DNA of 64,000 nucleotides from Turritopsis dohrnii (taxonomy: Eukaryota > Cnidaria > Hydrozoa > Anthoathecata > Oceaniidae), in contig BQMF02000068.1 in assembly GCA_027922465.2 (NCBI GenBank), positions 1,054,001-1,118,000 on the forward strand, read 5' to 3'. Below the pieces are notes generated by a model. The model was not told where the DNA came from, did not search any database, and was given only the letters and a program-made list of their open reading frames with translations. Within the stretch, counting starts at the first letter, position 1. Each line of letters begins with the position of its first letter. Shown one piece after another: positions 1 to 10,616 of this stretch. The position numbers and the translations under genes are program-made.

Positions 1-37
1 TAAAATTTTATGTACAGCAGAAGCTTTTCGGACCTAC

Positions 38-402
38 CATGTATTTTTGTAGGAAATGGAAAAGAAGAAGGGAAAATCAAATAAATTAGTTTGGAGAAAC
101 TCATTAGCTAATTTCTTAACGATCAATTAAGATGTTCGACAATAAGATCACTTTGCACAGAGATATGTAAAAATCTCTGCTTTGCAAAAACAAAAACAAT
201 TGCATAACAGTTTTAAATCTTTTTCACTAACAAAGCCACTGTTCGAACGTTTGAATAAATTTAACATTTAAATAAATTCAAACAACAAAGATAACGGTTG
301 TTAACTTTTGTCTTAATTGGTCGTTAAGAAAATAATGAGTTTTTCCAAACTTATTTTTTCGATCTTTTCTTCTTCTGTTCCATTTCCTTCAAAAAATACA
401 TG
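38..402. mobile_element. Foldback MITE
   Basis: About 100 bp at 38-140 is repeated in inverted orientation at about 295-402. The outer ends read CATGTATTTTTGTAGG on the left and, reverse complemented, CATGTATTTTTTGAAGG on the right. The arms agree at most positions and enclose an AT-rich loop of about 150 bp. There is no coding capacity. I see no clear target duplication, so the exact ends are approximate. This is a non-autonomous foldback-type element. Confidence 0.75.
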
Positions 403-1280
403 AACTTTTTTGTCAATTATGAGAAATTTGTTTTTGCCTTTCCTAATAATTGAAAATCACGTTGAAATTATAGATTTTGAGTGCTTTTATAGGCAATGTA
501 GACGTAGTATGTAGACGTACTTTTGTGATGATATCACATTGATATCATCACGAAATTAAATGTTAAATTCTTCTATGTGCAAACTTTCTTGAACATTGAA
601 ATATTTTTATGTATATAACTTGAATCTATAAGTTTTGACTTGTTATGCCTGGTATAAAGACTCATATTCCTTTTGGTCAAAAACGTTCCGTCACATGTAG
701 AAAAATATTACCGTGCGGTGAATTCTCTCAAAATGTGCGTAAAAGCTGCAATCGTTTTATGTTTATCTCACTCCAAAATTCTTTGCACGTGTTCTGGATA
801 TGTACATGCTGTTTCATGAGGCATTAACAAGGTAAAAGATGGCTTGATTATCACTCATAACAAGTCTCACCTTTTAACAAAACAAACTCAGAAAACAAGT
901 CACACTTGATCAAGGGTGTGATCAAGGGCGTAGCCTGAGCTCTCAATGGTTCTATCTAAAGACGCAACACTGCAATAGTAATGATGATGTTTGTTTATCT
1001 GCGTAATATTGTAATTGTGAGAGGGCTTCTATTAGAAGGAAAAAGTTTTCTTGAACTAAAAATGGATACTCTCATTGTTGGTTCTTTTAAAGCTGTTTCG
1101 GTCGATGTCTTGATGACGTGAGTGGAATAATTGAATAGTTATTATAGAACGGTCTACGGATGATTTTAATGTCATTGTGTTACTCTCCATTATTATTACT
1201 ATTGAATATTTACCGAGGATAAAAACTTCAGCAATATGTACAATATTTACAATATATACAAAATCAATGTTTGTCCTGCA
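403..1280. other. Intergenic, no gene seen
   Basis: AT-rich sequence. A 60-codon open frame at 645-827 has no recognisable domain or splice context and I do not call it a gene. Apart from the 525-551 hairpin I see nothing structured. Confidence 0.5.
525..551. repeat. Perfect 12-bp hairpin
   Basis: GTGATGATATCA (525-536) is followed by a 3-nt loop and its exact reverse complement (540-551). It could be a cruciform, a protein-binding palindrome or the core of a small MITE. No gene is adjacent. Confidence 0.7.
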
Positions 1281-1282
1281 TA

Positions 1283-1490
1283 CCGTAATTTCTCTAATTT
1301 AATGCGTCCTCTAATCAGTGCGAGGAAATTATTTTTACAATTTTGGACTAATTTAATCCCTCTAATTATTAATGAGGGTCCCGTTTTACGTATTTATTAA
1401 TGAGGGTCCCGTTTTACGTATTTATGATTTTCCTCTAATTTAATGCGGTAAAGGCCAAATTTTCCTCTAATTATAGTGCGGACTGAAAAA
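1283..1490. repeat. Left subterminal motif repeats of the TA-flanked element
   Basis: Several variants of CTCTAATTTAATGCGG occur here (about 1293, 1311, 1432 and 1461). There is also a direct duplication containing AATGAGGGTCCCGTTTTACG (about 1371 and 1400). The matching motifs, reverse complemented, are at 10617-10776. Such subterminal motif repeats are commonly transposase-binding sites; that role is inferred here. Confidence 0.6.
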
Positions 1491-1792
1491 ATTATTTTTA
1501 AAATTCAACGTCTTTCTTTCAACTGTCAACGTCTTTCTTTCATACTGTATAAAAAAAGTGTTAAAAAGTGCGAAAGTAATTTTCTAAAACCTTGTAAAAA
1601 GATTTTGATGGGTGGGTTTCTATATAGAGTATCGTTATAATAACTAAGCAAAATATGTTACGTAGAATTAATATTAACTCACTTTTTAGATGTACCACAT
1701 CGTCTTCAACTTTCTTTTTTTCAGAAGTTAAGAAAGAGGTTATGTTGGATTGACGTTTCCTCGTGTTTGATGCTTTAAAGAAGCCGATTGTA

Positions 1793-2010
1793 CTGCACCA
1801 CTTTGTAATCCCTGCCCCACTTTGTAATCCCTGCCCCGATTTGTAATCCCTTTGCCCCACCTTGTAATCTCTGCCCCGCTTTGTAATCTTTTTGCCCCAC
1901 TTTGTAATCCCAAACCTACCCCGATTTGTCATCTCTCCTTGCCCCGATTTGTAATCCCAAAAGCTGCCCCGATTTGTAATCCTTCCTTGCCCCACTTTGT
2001 AATCCCTCGT
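1793..2010. repeat. Left TTGTAATCCCTGCCCC array
   Basis: About ten degenerate units alternate TTTGTAATC with TGCCCC. Reverse complemented, the array matches 9487-9744 closely and in the same order, so the two form long inverted repeats in the two arms. It is open in one minus frame, but that peptide is only the repeat translated and I do not call it a gene. Confidence 0.8.
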
Positions 2011-2228
2011 CATTTTTGAAGATGGCAAGCTGCAACGAGCAAACTTAAATCAATTTGAGTTGTATTTGAATAAATGGCTCATTTATATAAAAAAAACTGA
2101 AAAAAAACTTGACAAAAAATCATTAGTTCTAAGAAAGATTTTTTTCGCGAAAAGAAATTGCTTTTCGTGTCACTAAAACTCTTCCAAATTTTGGCGTTTT
2201 TCAAAACTCGCCACTTATAGAGGACGCT

Positions 2229-2634
2229 GTGCAAGTAGAACCTGATCACCTTCCAGCTAATTTGGAAAGTATGCCAATTGAACTGCTAGAAAAAATTTCC
2301 ATTCATGCTCTATGTATATCCGACTTCAGATTTCCAACACATGTTTGCTGGACATTTAACAACATGATCAGTGCACTTCCCCGTTTTTTATTATTTGAAA
2401 AGAGAGATAGCTCATCTCCCCCGAGTTTACATAAACTACAAGGATGGTTTACCAAAACCAAAACAAGATGGATATATAACCGTCAACATGCAACGGATCA
2501 TATGGAACTTTGGATCAGCAAGTGGGCTAGTTTTGGATCTAAAACGTATTGTTCAATCATCAATGTGGAACACAGCTTGGTTGATCCATAGTCTTCCTGT
2601 GATTATGGTTGATCATAGCTTTAGAAACATTTGA
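2229..2634 (+). pseudogene. F-box-like protein remnant inside the TA-flanked element
   Basis: One frame (from 2229) gives a short F-box-like segment with the pattern MPIELLEKI...DF..PTHVCWTFNNMI. The remainder continues in another frame from about 2400, with KLQGWFTK-like and then INYKDGLPKPKQDGYITVN-like text, and stops at 2634. At least one frameshift (about 2370-2420) therefore breaks the gene. F-box proteins couple substrates to SCF ubiquitin ligases; whether this one ever did is unknown. Together with the HIRAN pseudogene in the same element it looks like transposon cargo. The F-box call rests on a weak pattern match by eye. Confidence 0.4.
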
Positions 2635-3133
2635 TTGGTATGTTATTAGGAATATTTTTTGGAAAAATAAAAAGAAGCAGATGCTATGTAAAGTATTTTT
2701 GTTCATATTTGTTTAATTTTTTAACTGTTCTATGTAGAAGTCTTACTTGTTTCAACTTTTTGACAAATTGTTGTAGATAGAAATTTCTTATGATTGAGAC
2801 TTCGCAAATTTTTACTTCATTCGACATTGATACTATTGGTATTTTGAAAGCAACCTGTGTTACCATAGCAACCTGACGTCATATCACGTGACAGTCAGGC
2901 TCTAATGTTTTCGGTACCCGTTGAAATTTGTTACTAGATTGCTTGAAAAAATTTTCATGCAGCATATTATACAATATATGCCATAACGTGGAACAGCATA
3001 AAATTTATGTTTATATTATATATTTCACTTTTATTCTTCGTAGCTACCCTTTGTGTACATCTTCATTTCTTCGATTTAATAAAAAAATCCAATGGCTATT
3101 GGAACAAAAGATGAGAAATAGGATCTGAGTTAA

Positions 3134-3185
3134 TGTTTGAACGCCATGAAAAAATTGATGTTTCTTAGATTATATTCAGCATGAA
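3134..3185 (+). repeat. Left 50-bp direct repeat flanking the LINE
   Basis: The segment TTTGAACGCCATGAAAAAAT through ATTCAGCATGAA recurs nearly unchanged at 9112-9163, just beyond the LINE 3' end. It may be a long target duplication or part of an older repeat into which the LINE inserted. About 50 bp of sequence separates the LINE tail from the right copy, so the simple target-duplication reading is not clean. Confidence 0.6.
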
Positions 3186-3291
3186 TAGGCATTGTAGAGG
3201 CTTCCCGCAACGGACGCTTTTTTTTGACGTCTGTGTTTATCCTCTACTTTTTTATGTAATTTCGTTTATATAACGCTTATATTAGAGTTAT

Positions 3292-4468
3292 TTGCTTCAA
3301 TTTTCAATCAAGACTGGGGCAGGAGTTAATTGGACCCTTGTTAAGATTGATTTTGAATACGAAATTGAAATAAGTACTAGAAGAACACTCCAGAGTATAC
3401 CTAACGCTAAAGAAGACGAAGAAACAAGAAGCGTGCAAGAAACAAGAAATAAAGAGATCAAAATGCTCCAACAGCTGCTTGTGACCTTCTTCATAATCAC
3501 GTTTGTGCAAGCAAGCAAACCAACTTTAAAGCATTCTTCCGCCTCCTGCTACAAATATAAAGGTACGACAAAATTCCTGCGTCCCAAAACAGCAAAACGT
3601 CCTGTTAATTACTATCCAAACTCCGTCGCTATGTTCAACGTTATACTACAATGCAACGATGTCGAAACAAATCCTGGGCCAACGATTACAGTGAAAACAA
3701 AATGTAGTGAATGTTGTAAAACAATCAGTTCAAATGCCAGACGCTTGACGTGCAACCAATGCCAATCGCAAATCCACCCTGCCTGCCTTAAATACCAAGC
3801 TTCGACCCTTTCACCCTGGATTTGTACTACTTGTTGCTTGAACGCTCTGCCACAAAATGACTTGAACGATACAATACTAGTGGCAGAAAATACTCCAAAT
3901 ACATCAGATATGCAAACAGCCATTTTACATGCTAATCAAAAGCACACTAGCATTGCTCACTTGAATGCACGATCCCTGTGTTCATCCGCTGCTGAGTTCA
4001 CTAACTTCCTTTATACATACGACTTTGACATCATAACAATTTCTGAAACCTGGTTAAAAGACAATCCCCGGATGACGAATTTAGTACAGATACCTGGGTT
4101 CAATTTTGCTTTCCGCAACAGAACGGACAAAAAAGGAGGTGGTGTTGCCGCGTACATTAAAGAAACTATTTCATACAAAATTCGTACCGATATTAACAAA
4201 CTAGATGAAAGTCTCGAACACCTATGGATAGAAATATTAGGAAGAAATAAAAACTCCTCGATGCTTCTTGCTGTCGCATATCAACCAAGCTCAGTAGAAG
4301 CTGAAAAGATCGCATGGCTTGAAAAGTTTGACTGTGTTCTCTCCCAAGTACACGCTAAATGGGATCAAATAATTTGCATCACTGGGGACTTTAACATTGA
4401 CTTATTAGACAACTCAAAACAATCATGTATCAATTACAGAGATATTCTCCGCTCCTTTGATCTCACTC
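3292..4468 (+). pseudogene. LINE ORF, 5' part: leader, 2A-like motif, PHD-like finger, AP endonuclease
   Basis: The frame is open from 3292. The likely initiator is ATG 3463, which begins a hydrophobic signal-like stretch (MLQQLLVTFFIITFVQA). A 2A-like motif DVETNPGP follows at 3658-3681. Next is a PHD/zinc-finger pattern (CSECC...CNQCQSQIHPAC...WICTTCC, about 3700-3837). Then comes an exonuclease-endonuclease-phosphatase domain with HLNARSL (about 3958), ISETWL (about 4039), GGGVAAYI (about 4136) and TGDFNIDLL (about 4381). The endonuclease nicks target DNA for target-primed reverse transcription. The frame is cut at 4468 by the nested transposon and resumes at 6633. Removing the insert plus one TC copy (2164 bp) restores the frame, so the ORF was probably intact when hit. 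Confidence 0.85.
3658..3681 (+). other. 2A-like ribosome-skipping motif
   Basis: The eight codons read DVETNPGP, matching the D-x-E-x-N-P-G-P consensus at which the ribosome skips the Gly-Pro bond. 2A-like motifs are known near the N terminus of APE-type LINE proteins. Here the motif would release a leader of about 70 residues (from ATG 3463) from the finger-endonuclease-RT protein. Activity is inferred; residues just upstream (FNVILQCN) also matter. Confidence 0.8.
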
Positions 4469-6630
4469 CCCAATGGGCACGCGACGTTATTTCAACGTTG
4501 AATTTTGGTTGAATTATGGTCGGTCGGTCGACAACCTATAATCAACCTTGGTTCAACGTTGTAAAAATTACGTTGATTCGACAAACGTTTTTTCAACGTT
4601 GGTTCAACGTTGTTTTGGCAACGTTAGATGAACGGAATAATTACCAACACTTAATCAACGTTGAAATTGCAACGTTGATGTAACGTTTGAAAACCAACGT
4701 TGAAACAACATTGTATCTTTTAACGTTATTTCAACGGATGCAAATACAACGTTGAACCAACGTTGTGGAAATGACGTTTCATCAACGTTGTTATGTTCAC
4801 CGTTGAAACAACGTCTGAAAACTAACATTGATACAACATTTGCAAATCAACGTTGAACCAACATTGGATCGATAACGTTATTTCAACGGAAGAAATTTCA
4901 ACGTTGAACCAACGTTTGAAAAGTGAGGTTGATGCAGCGTTTGTAAATCAACGTTGATACAACATTGGATCAATAACGTTATTTCATCAGATGGAAATAC
5001 AACGTTGAATCAACGTTTTAAGAATTATGTCACATCAGTGCTGTCAATGTCTTAAACTCTGTTTAAGTAGAGCAGAAGTTAAACTAAACGAAAGTGTGGA
5101 AGAAAGGTGAATGGTCTCATTTGATTTAGTTTTTACGAAGAGTATTGTTAAGTGTGTTGAATATTGACTATGTCCGAGTTACTAGTCCGTTAGTTGTCAT
5201 TTTTACTTAAAGTGCCTTGTTCGGGCTTTTCAAAGAACACCTTTATACTAGTAAAAAATTCTCGAAAGCTCACAAGGTTTTGACAGTCCACTTTTAAGTT
5301 TTCCTAGCCGGCCCACACACAGAATTAAATGATTAAACCCTTATCTTTACTATGCTTAAGATGACATAGTATTGGTTTCCATCTCCGTCACATCTTCAAG
5401 TGTGATACTTGAGCGATTTAAACGTGTGTTGTAATTGCGATTTTTGCGTTTACAAGAGACATAATGTATGTTATGTCCCCTGAGGCTTTCAAACGTTCTC
5501 TTGCAAATATTCCATGTAAAAACCATGTCCTTCATATGTGAAGTAAGAGAGTTTTGTGTGTGTAGTAAATAATTCTTTTTAATGAATCAAAAGGTCTGAA
5601 GTTTATCTAGAAATGCCTCAACAACGATCGTCACTTATATTCGGTTCCTCGGTTTTTTGATCTTGATTTTTAAAATTATTTTCAGTTTATATACACATGT
5701 ATATATATGTTAATGTTTTATGTTTTTTTGTTTTGTAAGGAACGCGTTTATAAGGAACCTGAGGCTGAGAATGGCTTAAAAATAATGAATTGCTCAGGAA
5801 GTTACTAGGCTGAAGAATGAAAAAACAGCAACAATTTTCTTTTTCTGAAATGTACTAAATTCTTGTGTGATGATAATAATAGAAACGTGTCACGCCAAAT
5901 GAAAAAACACAGTTAAAAAGCAAGGAACTTAATAAGAACCTTTGAAGCTGAGAACTCCAGCCCTAAAGCAAGTGATCAGGTTTCTTATGAAAAAAGAAAA
6001 CGTGTATGAAAGTCATTGTATATATTTATTATATATTTGTTAAGAAACATGCTAAAACGGAATTTGCTGTTATGTCTTGTCTCTAATGTAAAATGAAGTT
6101 CTCTTTCAAGCTGATCGAAATCATGTTTTAAACCAATATTAAGTCAAGGTTACACATCAAACGTTGAATCAACATCAGTATGTCAACGTTGAAACTGCCA
6201 TGGTGAAATAACGTTGTCTCACCTTTCAAATTCAATCATAATCCAACGTTGGTTCCGACGTTGGGAAGTGACGTTGCATCAACGTCTGCTCATCAACATT
6301 AACACAACGTTGAATATAAAACGTTGAATCAACGTTGGTATTTTAACGTTGTAACTTAGTCTGTGAAATAACGTTGTCTCACCTTTCAAATTCAATCATA
6401 ATCCAACGTTGGTTCCGACGTTGGGAAGTGACGTTGCATCAACGTCTGCTCATCAACATTAACACAACGTTGAATATAAAACGTTGAATCAACGTTGGTA
6501 CTTTAACGTTGTAACTTAGTCTGTGAAATAACGTTGTCTCACCTTTCAAATTCAATCATAATTCAACGTTGTTCCGACGATTGGTGTGACGTTGGTTCAA
6601 CGTTGAACCAACGTTCGCGTGCCCATTGGG
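4469..6630. mobile_element. CAACGTTG-rich non-autonomous DNA transposon
   Basis: The left end is CCCAATGGGCACGCGACGTT and the right end, reverse complemented, is CCCAATGGGCACGCGAACGT, giving near-perfect terminal inverted repeats that continue into CAACGTTGAA. A 2-bp duplication, TC, flanks it (4467-4468, 6631-6632). Both arms (4495-5040 and 6150-6620) are packed with CAACGTTG-type palindromes. The core of about 1.1 kb (5040-6150) has no ORF but has AAGAACC/CTGAGGCT pieces like the MITEs at 19405 and 53236. It splits the LINE ORF exactly. The superfamily is undetermined; 2-bp duplications occur in, for example, ISL2EU-type elements. Confidence 0.85.
6203..6580. repeat. 160-bp tandem repeat in the right arm
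   Basis: GTGAAATAACGTTGTCTCAC starts at 6203, 6363 and 6523, an exact 160-bp period. There are two full copies and a partial third, nearly identical, so this is a recent duplication. Each unit contains several CAACGTTG-like sites. Confidence 0.9.
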
Positions 6631-6632
6631 TC

Positions 6633-8919
6633 AGCACATAAAATCACCAACTCGAGAAGGTAAATCATTGATCGATCATATTACCACGAATATTCCATCC
6701 AAAGTAATGCACCAGGATATAATTCCTGCCGACGAGATTAGCGATCATGATTGCGCATACATAATTGCAAACGTAAAGAAACAAAAGTATGAGCCTCGCT
6801 ACAAATTGATACAAAATATGAAAAGCTACGACCATCAAAAGTACATCTCAGCTGTTAGTAACATTCCTTTCAGTATAATTTTCGCTTTTGACGAACCTGA
6901 CGACCAAGTTGAAACGCTTAATCAACTTATTACTGGCTGTATCAATGAGTTCGCACCCTTGAAACGAACTAAAATCACACGACCACCAGCACCTTGGATG
7001 GCAGATCTTAATATCTCGGAACTCCAGAAAGAAAGAAATAACCTACGATACAAAGCACACCAAACTCAAACAACCGAAGACTGGGTTGCTTTTAGGGCTG
7101 TAAGAAACAAGCTTAAATCAACTATCAAACAAGCAAAGACATCCTTCTACAAAAAAGCTCTCTCATCAAAAAGGCCAAAGGGTATATGGAGAACAATCCA
7201 TCGCATCTTAAATCCCAACCCAAAGAAGATCAGCGCCAATCCTGACACTTTAAACAACCACTACAGTTCACTTGCTTCGAAAATCTCGCCCGTGAATAGA
7301 AGCGATCCTCATGATACAAGCTCCCGATTTCAAGCACCAGACAAACCCTCGCATTTCCAACTGAAACACATTAGTCCAAGCGATGTAGAGGCTGCAATAA
7401 AGGAGCTCAGAAACGATTGTTCAACAGGCTTCGACCACATTCCTGTCATTTTCATCAAACCGGTCGCTGAATACATTTCTTCTCCACTTGCACATATCAT
7501 AAACAATTGCATTTCCAAATCCGTCTGGCCTAGTCTCTGGAAAATAAATCGAATCTGCCCTATACCTAAAGTCGAAAACCCAACCAAGCCAGTAGATTAT
7601 CGCCCCATATCTGTGCTACCAATTTTATCAAAAATTTTTGAGAAAGTTGTCCTACGCCAGGTATGCGCCTACATTGAAGAAAAACATCTCTACCAATGCA
7701 CACAATCAGGTTTTCGTAAAGGACACTCGACCGCTACTCTTCTCCTGAAAATGAAAGATGACATCAGGAAAGCAATGACAAAAGGAGAAATCACCATCGC
7801 AGTCTTAGCAGATTATTCAAAAGCCTTCGATACCGTCCACTATGGAATACTTTTACAAAAACTAAGCGATCTAAATTTCTCTAACTCTGTAATCCGCCTG
7901 CTACACAGTTATTTGACTGGTAGAATGCAATTCGTCCAGATCGATGATAAAATCTCGAAGTGGACGGAAGTAACGTTTGGTGTACCGCAAGGAAGTATCC
8001 TTGGACCCACTTTGTTCAACCTCTACGTCACCGATATGTCGACTAATACAACTGCAACTTGTTTACAATACGCCGACGACACGAACTCTATCGACATTGT
8101 AAGCCAAATGACATCGCAACCTGCTCAAAACTCATCATTAACGATCTCGATAACCTATCAAATTGGTCCAACGAAAATAACCTGATTTTCAACGCTGATA
8201 AAACCAAAACCATGCTCTTCTCAACACCACAAATGAATGCCAAACACAAGTTACAAGAAAAGATTTTACCAGTGCATATTAATGGACGTCATCTAGAGCG
8301 TATCCATCACACAAAGTTACTGGGAGTAACTTTCCAAGAAGACCTTAGCTGGAAACTGCACGTTCAAAATATAATTTCATCGGGTTACAGCACATTGAAA
8401 TCACTCCGATCCATCAAACGACTAACTCCTTACCAACTACGAAAAAGCTTAGCATCAATTCTAATCCTGTCAAGAATTAAATACGCAAATGCAGTTCTCT
8501 CAGATCTACCTGATTACCTAACTAATCGTTTACAGAAATTACAAAATTCCGCTGCAAGTTTCGTCAGCAACAAATACTGTCGCGTGGATGACGTTCTGAA
8601 CCTATCGTGGCTTCCTGTGAAAGAAGAGATTTCCCTCAGCATTGCGAAAGCAACTTTCAAATCTCTGTACGATGAAACCTTGCCAAAGTATCTGAAAAAC
8701 ACTTTCAGTACTCAACAGCGATCCTTGAGAGCTTGCGAATCACGCAAATACCAGATAGAAAATCATCGGGCAGAGAAATCTTTTAACTCCGAATCGTGCA
8801 AAGTTTTTAATGATTTACCGATCAGTTGTAGGAAAAGTACAAACTTTGGTGACTTTGCAAAAACGACAAGAAGCTTCCTGTTTGACAGAGCGCTGGCACG
8901 TTGCAGCGTTTTATATTAA
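6633..8919 (+). pseudogene. LINE ORF, 3' part: reverse transcriptase
   Basis: This continues the LINE ORF after the nested insert. RT motifs are PVDYRPISVLPILSKIFEK (about 7588), QSGFRKGHST (about 7705), ADYSKAFDTVHYG with a catalytic Asp (about 7810), FGVPQGSILGP (about 7975) and the catalytic YADDTN (about 8068). The C-terminal region follows (NADKTKTMLFS, KLLGVTF, QNSAASFV). YADD is in one frame and the rest (8059-8919) in another, so a 1-nt deletion or 2-nt insertion lies near 8095-8115. The copy cannot make full-length RT without frameshifting. Confidence 0.9.
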
Positions 8920-9111
8920 TTTATATTGATTTTATCTAATTTGTCTTTTATATTTACGTCAACGCACTATCACAGTTCATCCACATTTCTAGATGAAGAG
9001 CCTTGTAAAAAGGATAAACTGGAAATAAACCCCTTACTTACTTACTTACTTACTTACTAAATGATAAAAACAGGCATATATTATGTTTTACTACGACTAG
9101 AGATATAAGAT

Positions 9112-9202
9112 ATTTGAACGGCATGAAAAAATTGATGTTTCTTAGATTATATTCAACATGAAAAAGATAAAAGGCATACATTATGTTTACTACGACTAGA
9201 GT
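9112..9202 (+). repeat. Right 50-bp repeat and nearby direct duplication
   Basis: 9112-9163 matches 3134-3185. In addition a 30-bp segment containing TTACTACGACTAGAG occurs at about 9071-9102 and 9171-9202. The region 3' of the LINE is therefore a local direct duplication of about 100 bp. Confidence 0.65.
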
Positions 9203-9486
9203 AAGACCCTTAAAGACATTTGGCGACAGTTCACCTCACCATTTTAAGAGTTGACTCTAAATTTATGACTCGCTTTACTATTATATTACCTTTAATCAGT
9301 ACTGACGTTAAGAACATCAAAGCCACAAAGAAAGCTATATTCTTATTAGTTTCCCAAGAGGAAATAAATAGATTCTCATTTTTCAAAGTTTCTTTCCAAG
9401 TAAACACAAAAGTATACTAATTCCAGTTTTTTGAAACACTAAATAACTTAATGAAATTTTATCAAAAACTACTTTCTACGTACTAA
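9203..9486. other. Interior of the TA-flanked element, no gene recognised
   Basis: A 66-codon open frame at 9220-9420 has no recognisable motif. It may be a decayed part of the element's cargo. Confidence 0.3.
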
Positions 9487-9744
9487 TCGAGGCAGGACTT
9501 ACAAATCGAGGCAATGATTACAAAGGGGGACGAACGGGTAACAAGGGCAAGAAGGGATTACAAATTGGGGCAGCTTTTGGGATTACAAATCGGGGCAAGG
9601 AGAGATTACAAATCGAGGCAGGTTTGGGATTACAAGGTGCGGCAAAAAGATTACAAAGCAGGGCAGAGATTACAAAATGGGGCAAAGGGATTACAAATCG
9701 GGGCAGGGATTACAAAGTGGGGCAGGGATTACAAAGTGGTGCAG
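9487..9744. repeat. Right TTACAAATCGGGGCA array (inverted copy of 1793-2010)
   Basis: About a dozen degenerate GATTACAAA(T/G)...GGGGCA units. Reverse complemented, they align unit by unit with the left array, and the final CAAAGTGGTGCAG matches the left start CTGCACCACTTTG. The peptide open through it on the plus strand is repeat translation, not a gene. Confidence 0.8.
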
Positions 9745-10090
9745 TTATGTTTGTTTGGGTTGACATGGTCTTGTGTGATTTCGAAGAACAGGAATAAGAG
9801 ACACACCACGCCACACACAGTTAACTAGTTAGAGATAAAAAAAAGGGCTAAATATTTTTATTTAGCACACGTGAATTTGAGTGGATTTCCACTGAGTCTT
9901 CTATTAATTGGCCAAAAGTTTCTTCATCCGATTTGATTAGCCAAAGAAAATCGAATGTCAACACAGGGATTTTCCCCTTGATAAACATTCGATTTTTTTA
10001 AATATTTTTTTTTTTCAACTTTTCGAATTAGACTACAGCGTCTTCTTTTTCAATTGCTTGGGTGTAGCTAGTCGGATAACAACACAGCAA
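9745..10090. other. Hairpin-rich spacer
   Basis: GCTAAATA and TATTTAGC form a hairpin at about 9847-9866. AAAATCGAATGT (about 9946) and ACATTCGATTTT (about 9985) form a second, larger stem. No gene is seen. It lies just upstream of the HIRAN pseudogene and may be its promoter region. Confidence 0.45.
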
Positions 10091-10541
10091 ATGGATGATA
10101 ATCTCAAGTTACTTCTTGATCAAGATTTGGAAATTCCAATAGTATTAGAAAAGGAATTTACAGCTGCATGTTGCATCAGGGGATATCATATCTACAGCTG
10201 GTCTCAATAATGGACTGCTGACATCGGTTCCATTTTAACTGTTGAGCCAGAAGTGAGACCTGGTGCTTTAGTTGAATGAAGACAAGCACGCCTTGGCTAT
10301 AAAAAGCCATAACCAAACAGTGGGACACGTTCCCAAATTTTTGTCAAAGCTCACGTACTTCTTCATCAAAAGTGGAGGGATGTTGTCTGTAAAAGTCACA
10401 GGAGAAAGGAGATATTCCCATGATCTTTCTCAAGGAGGAATGGAAGTTCCTGCAGACATCATTTTTACCACAGAGAACATTCGTCTATACGATCAAATGA
10501 AGCAGAAAACCTTGGATGAGATCAGAAAGTTTGAAGAATGA
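10091..10541 (+). pseudogene. HIRAN-domain protein, broken copy
   Basis: From ATG 10091 the frame reads into an RGYHIYSW motif typical of the HIRAN start. It then meets an in-frame TAA (about 10207) and shifts frame near 10277. It continues as DKHALAIKS...VGHVPKFLSKL...FFIKSGGMLSVKVTGERRY...GGMEVPADIIF to a stop at 10541. HIRAN domains bind single-stranded DNA 3' ends in Rad5/HLTF and also occur as stand-alone proteins. This copy lies in the right arm of the TA-flanked element, so it reads as transposon cargo. It is inactivated by one stop and one frameshift. A second, intact HIRAN ORF is in the next transposon (12344-12817). Confidence 0.75.
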
Positions 10542-10616
10542 AGAAAATTAGGGATAGAAAAAACTTTAAAAAAGAAAGAAAAGAAAAATAAAAAATAAAG
10601 TTTTTTGTGTATTTTT

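Larger units (their letters stand above)
3186..9059 (+). mobile_element. CR1/Jockey-like non-LTR retrotransposon, interrupted
   Basis: The element has a short leader, one long ORF (PHD-like finger, AP endonuclease, reverse transcriptase) and a 3' UTR ending in a CTTA tandem tail (about 9032-9058). A short tandem tail instead of poly(A) is typical of CR1/L2-type elements. A 2162-bp DNA transposon (4469-6630) splits the ORF and a later frameshift near 8100 breaks the RT. The 5' boundary at about 3186 is inferred from the flanking direct repeat. It sits inside the TA-flanked element, so it inserted after that element. Confidence 0.85.

Noticed and set aside
1561..2028. A 155-codon minus-strand open frame with repeated DYKVGQ/ITNRG text
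   Set aside because: It is the translation of the TTGTAATCCCTGCCCC array, and its counterpart at 9514-9828 reads the same repeat on the other strand. There is no domain and frame changes between units.
4495..6620. CAACGTTG repeats as a CRISPR-like array
   Set aside because: The sequence is eukaryotic, repeats are only 8-12 bp palindromes at irregular spacing, and they lie inside terminal inverted repeats of a transposon.
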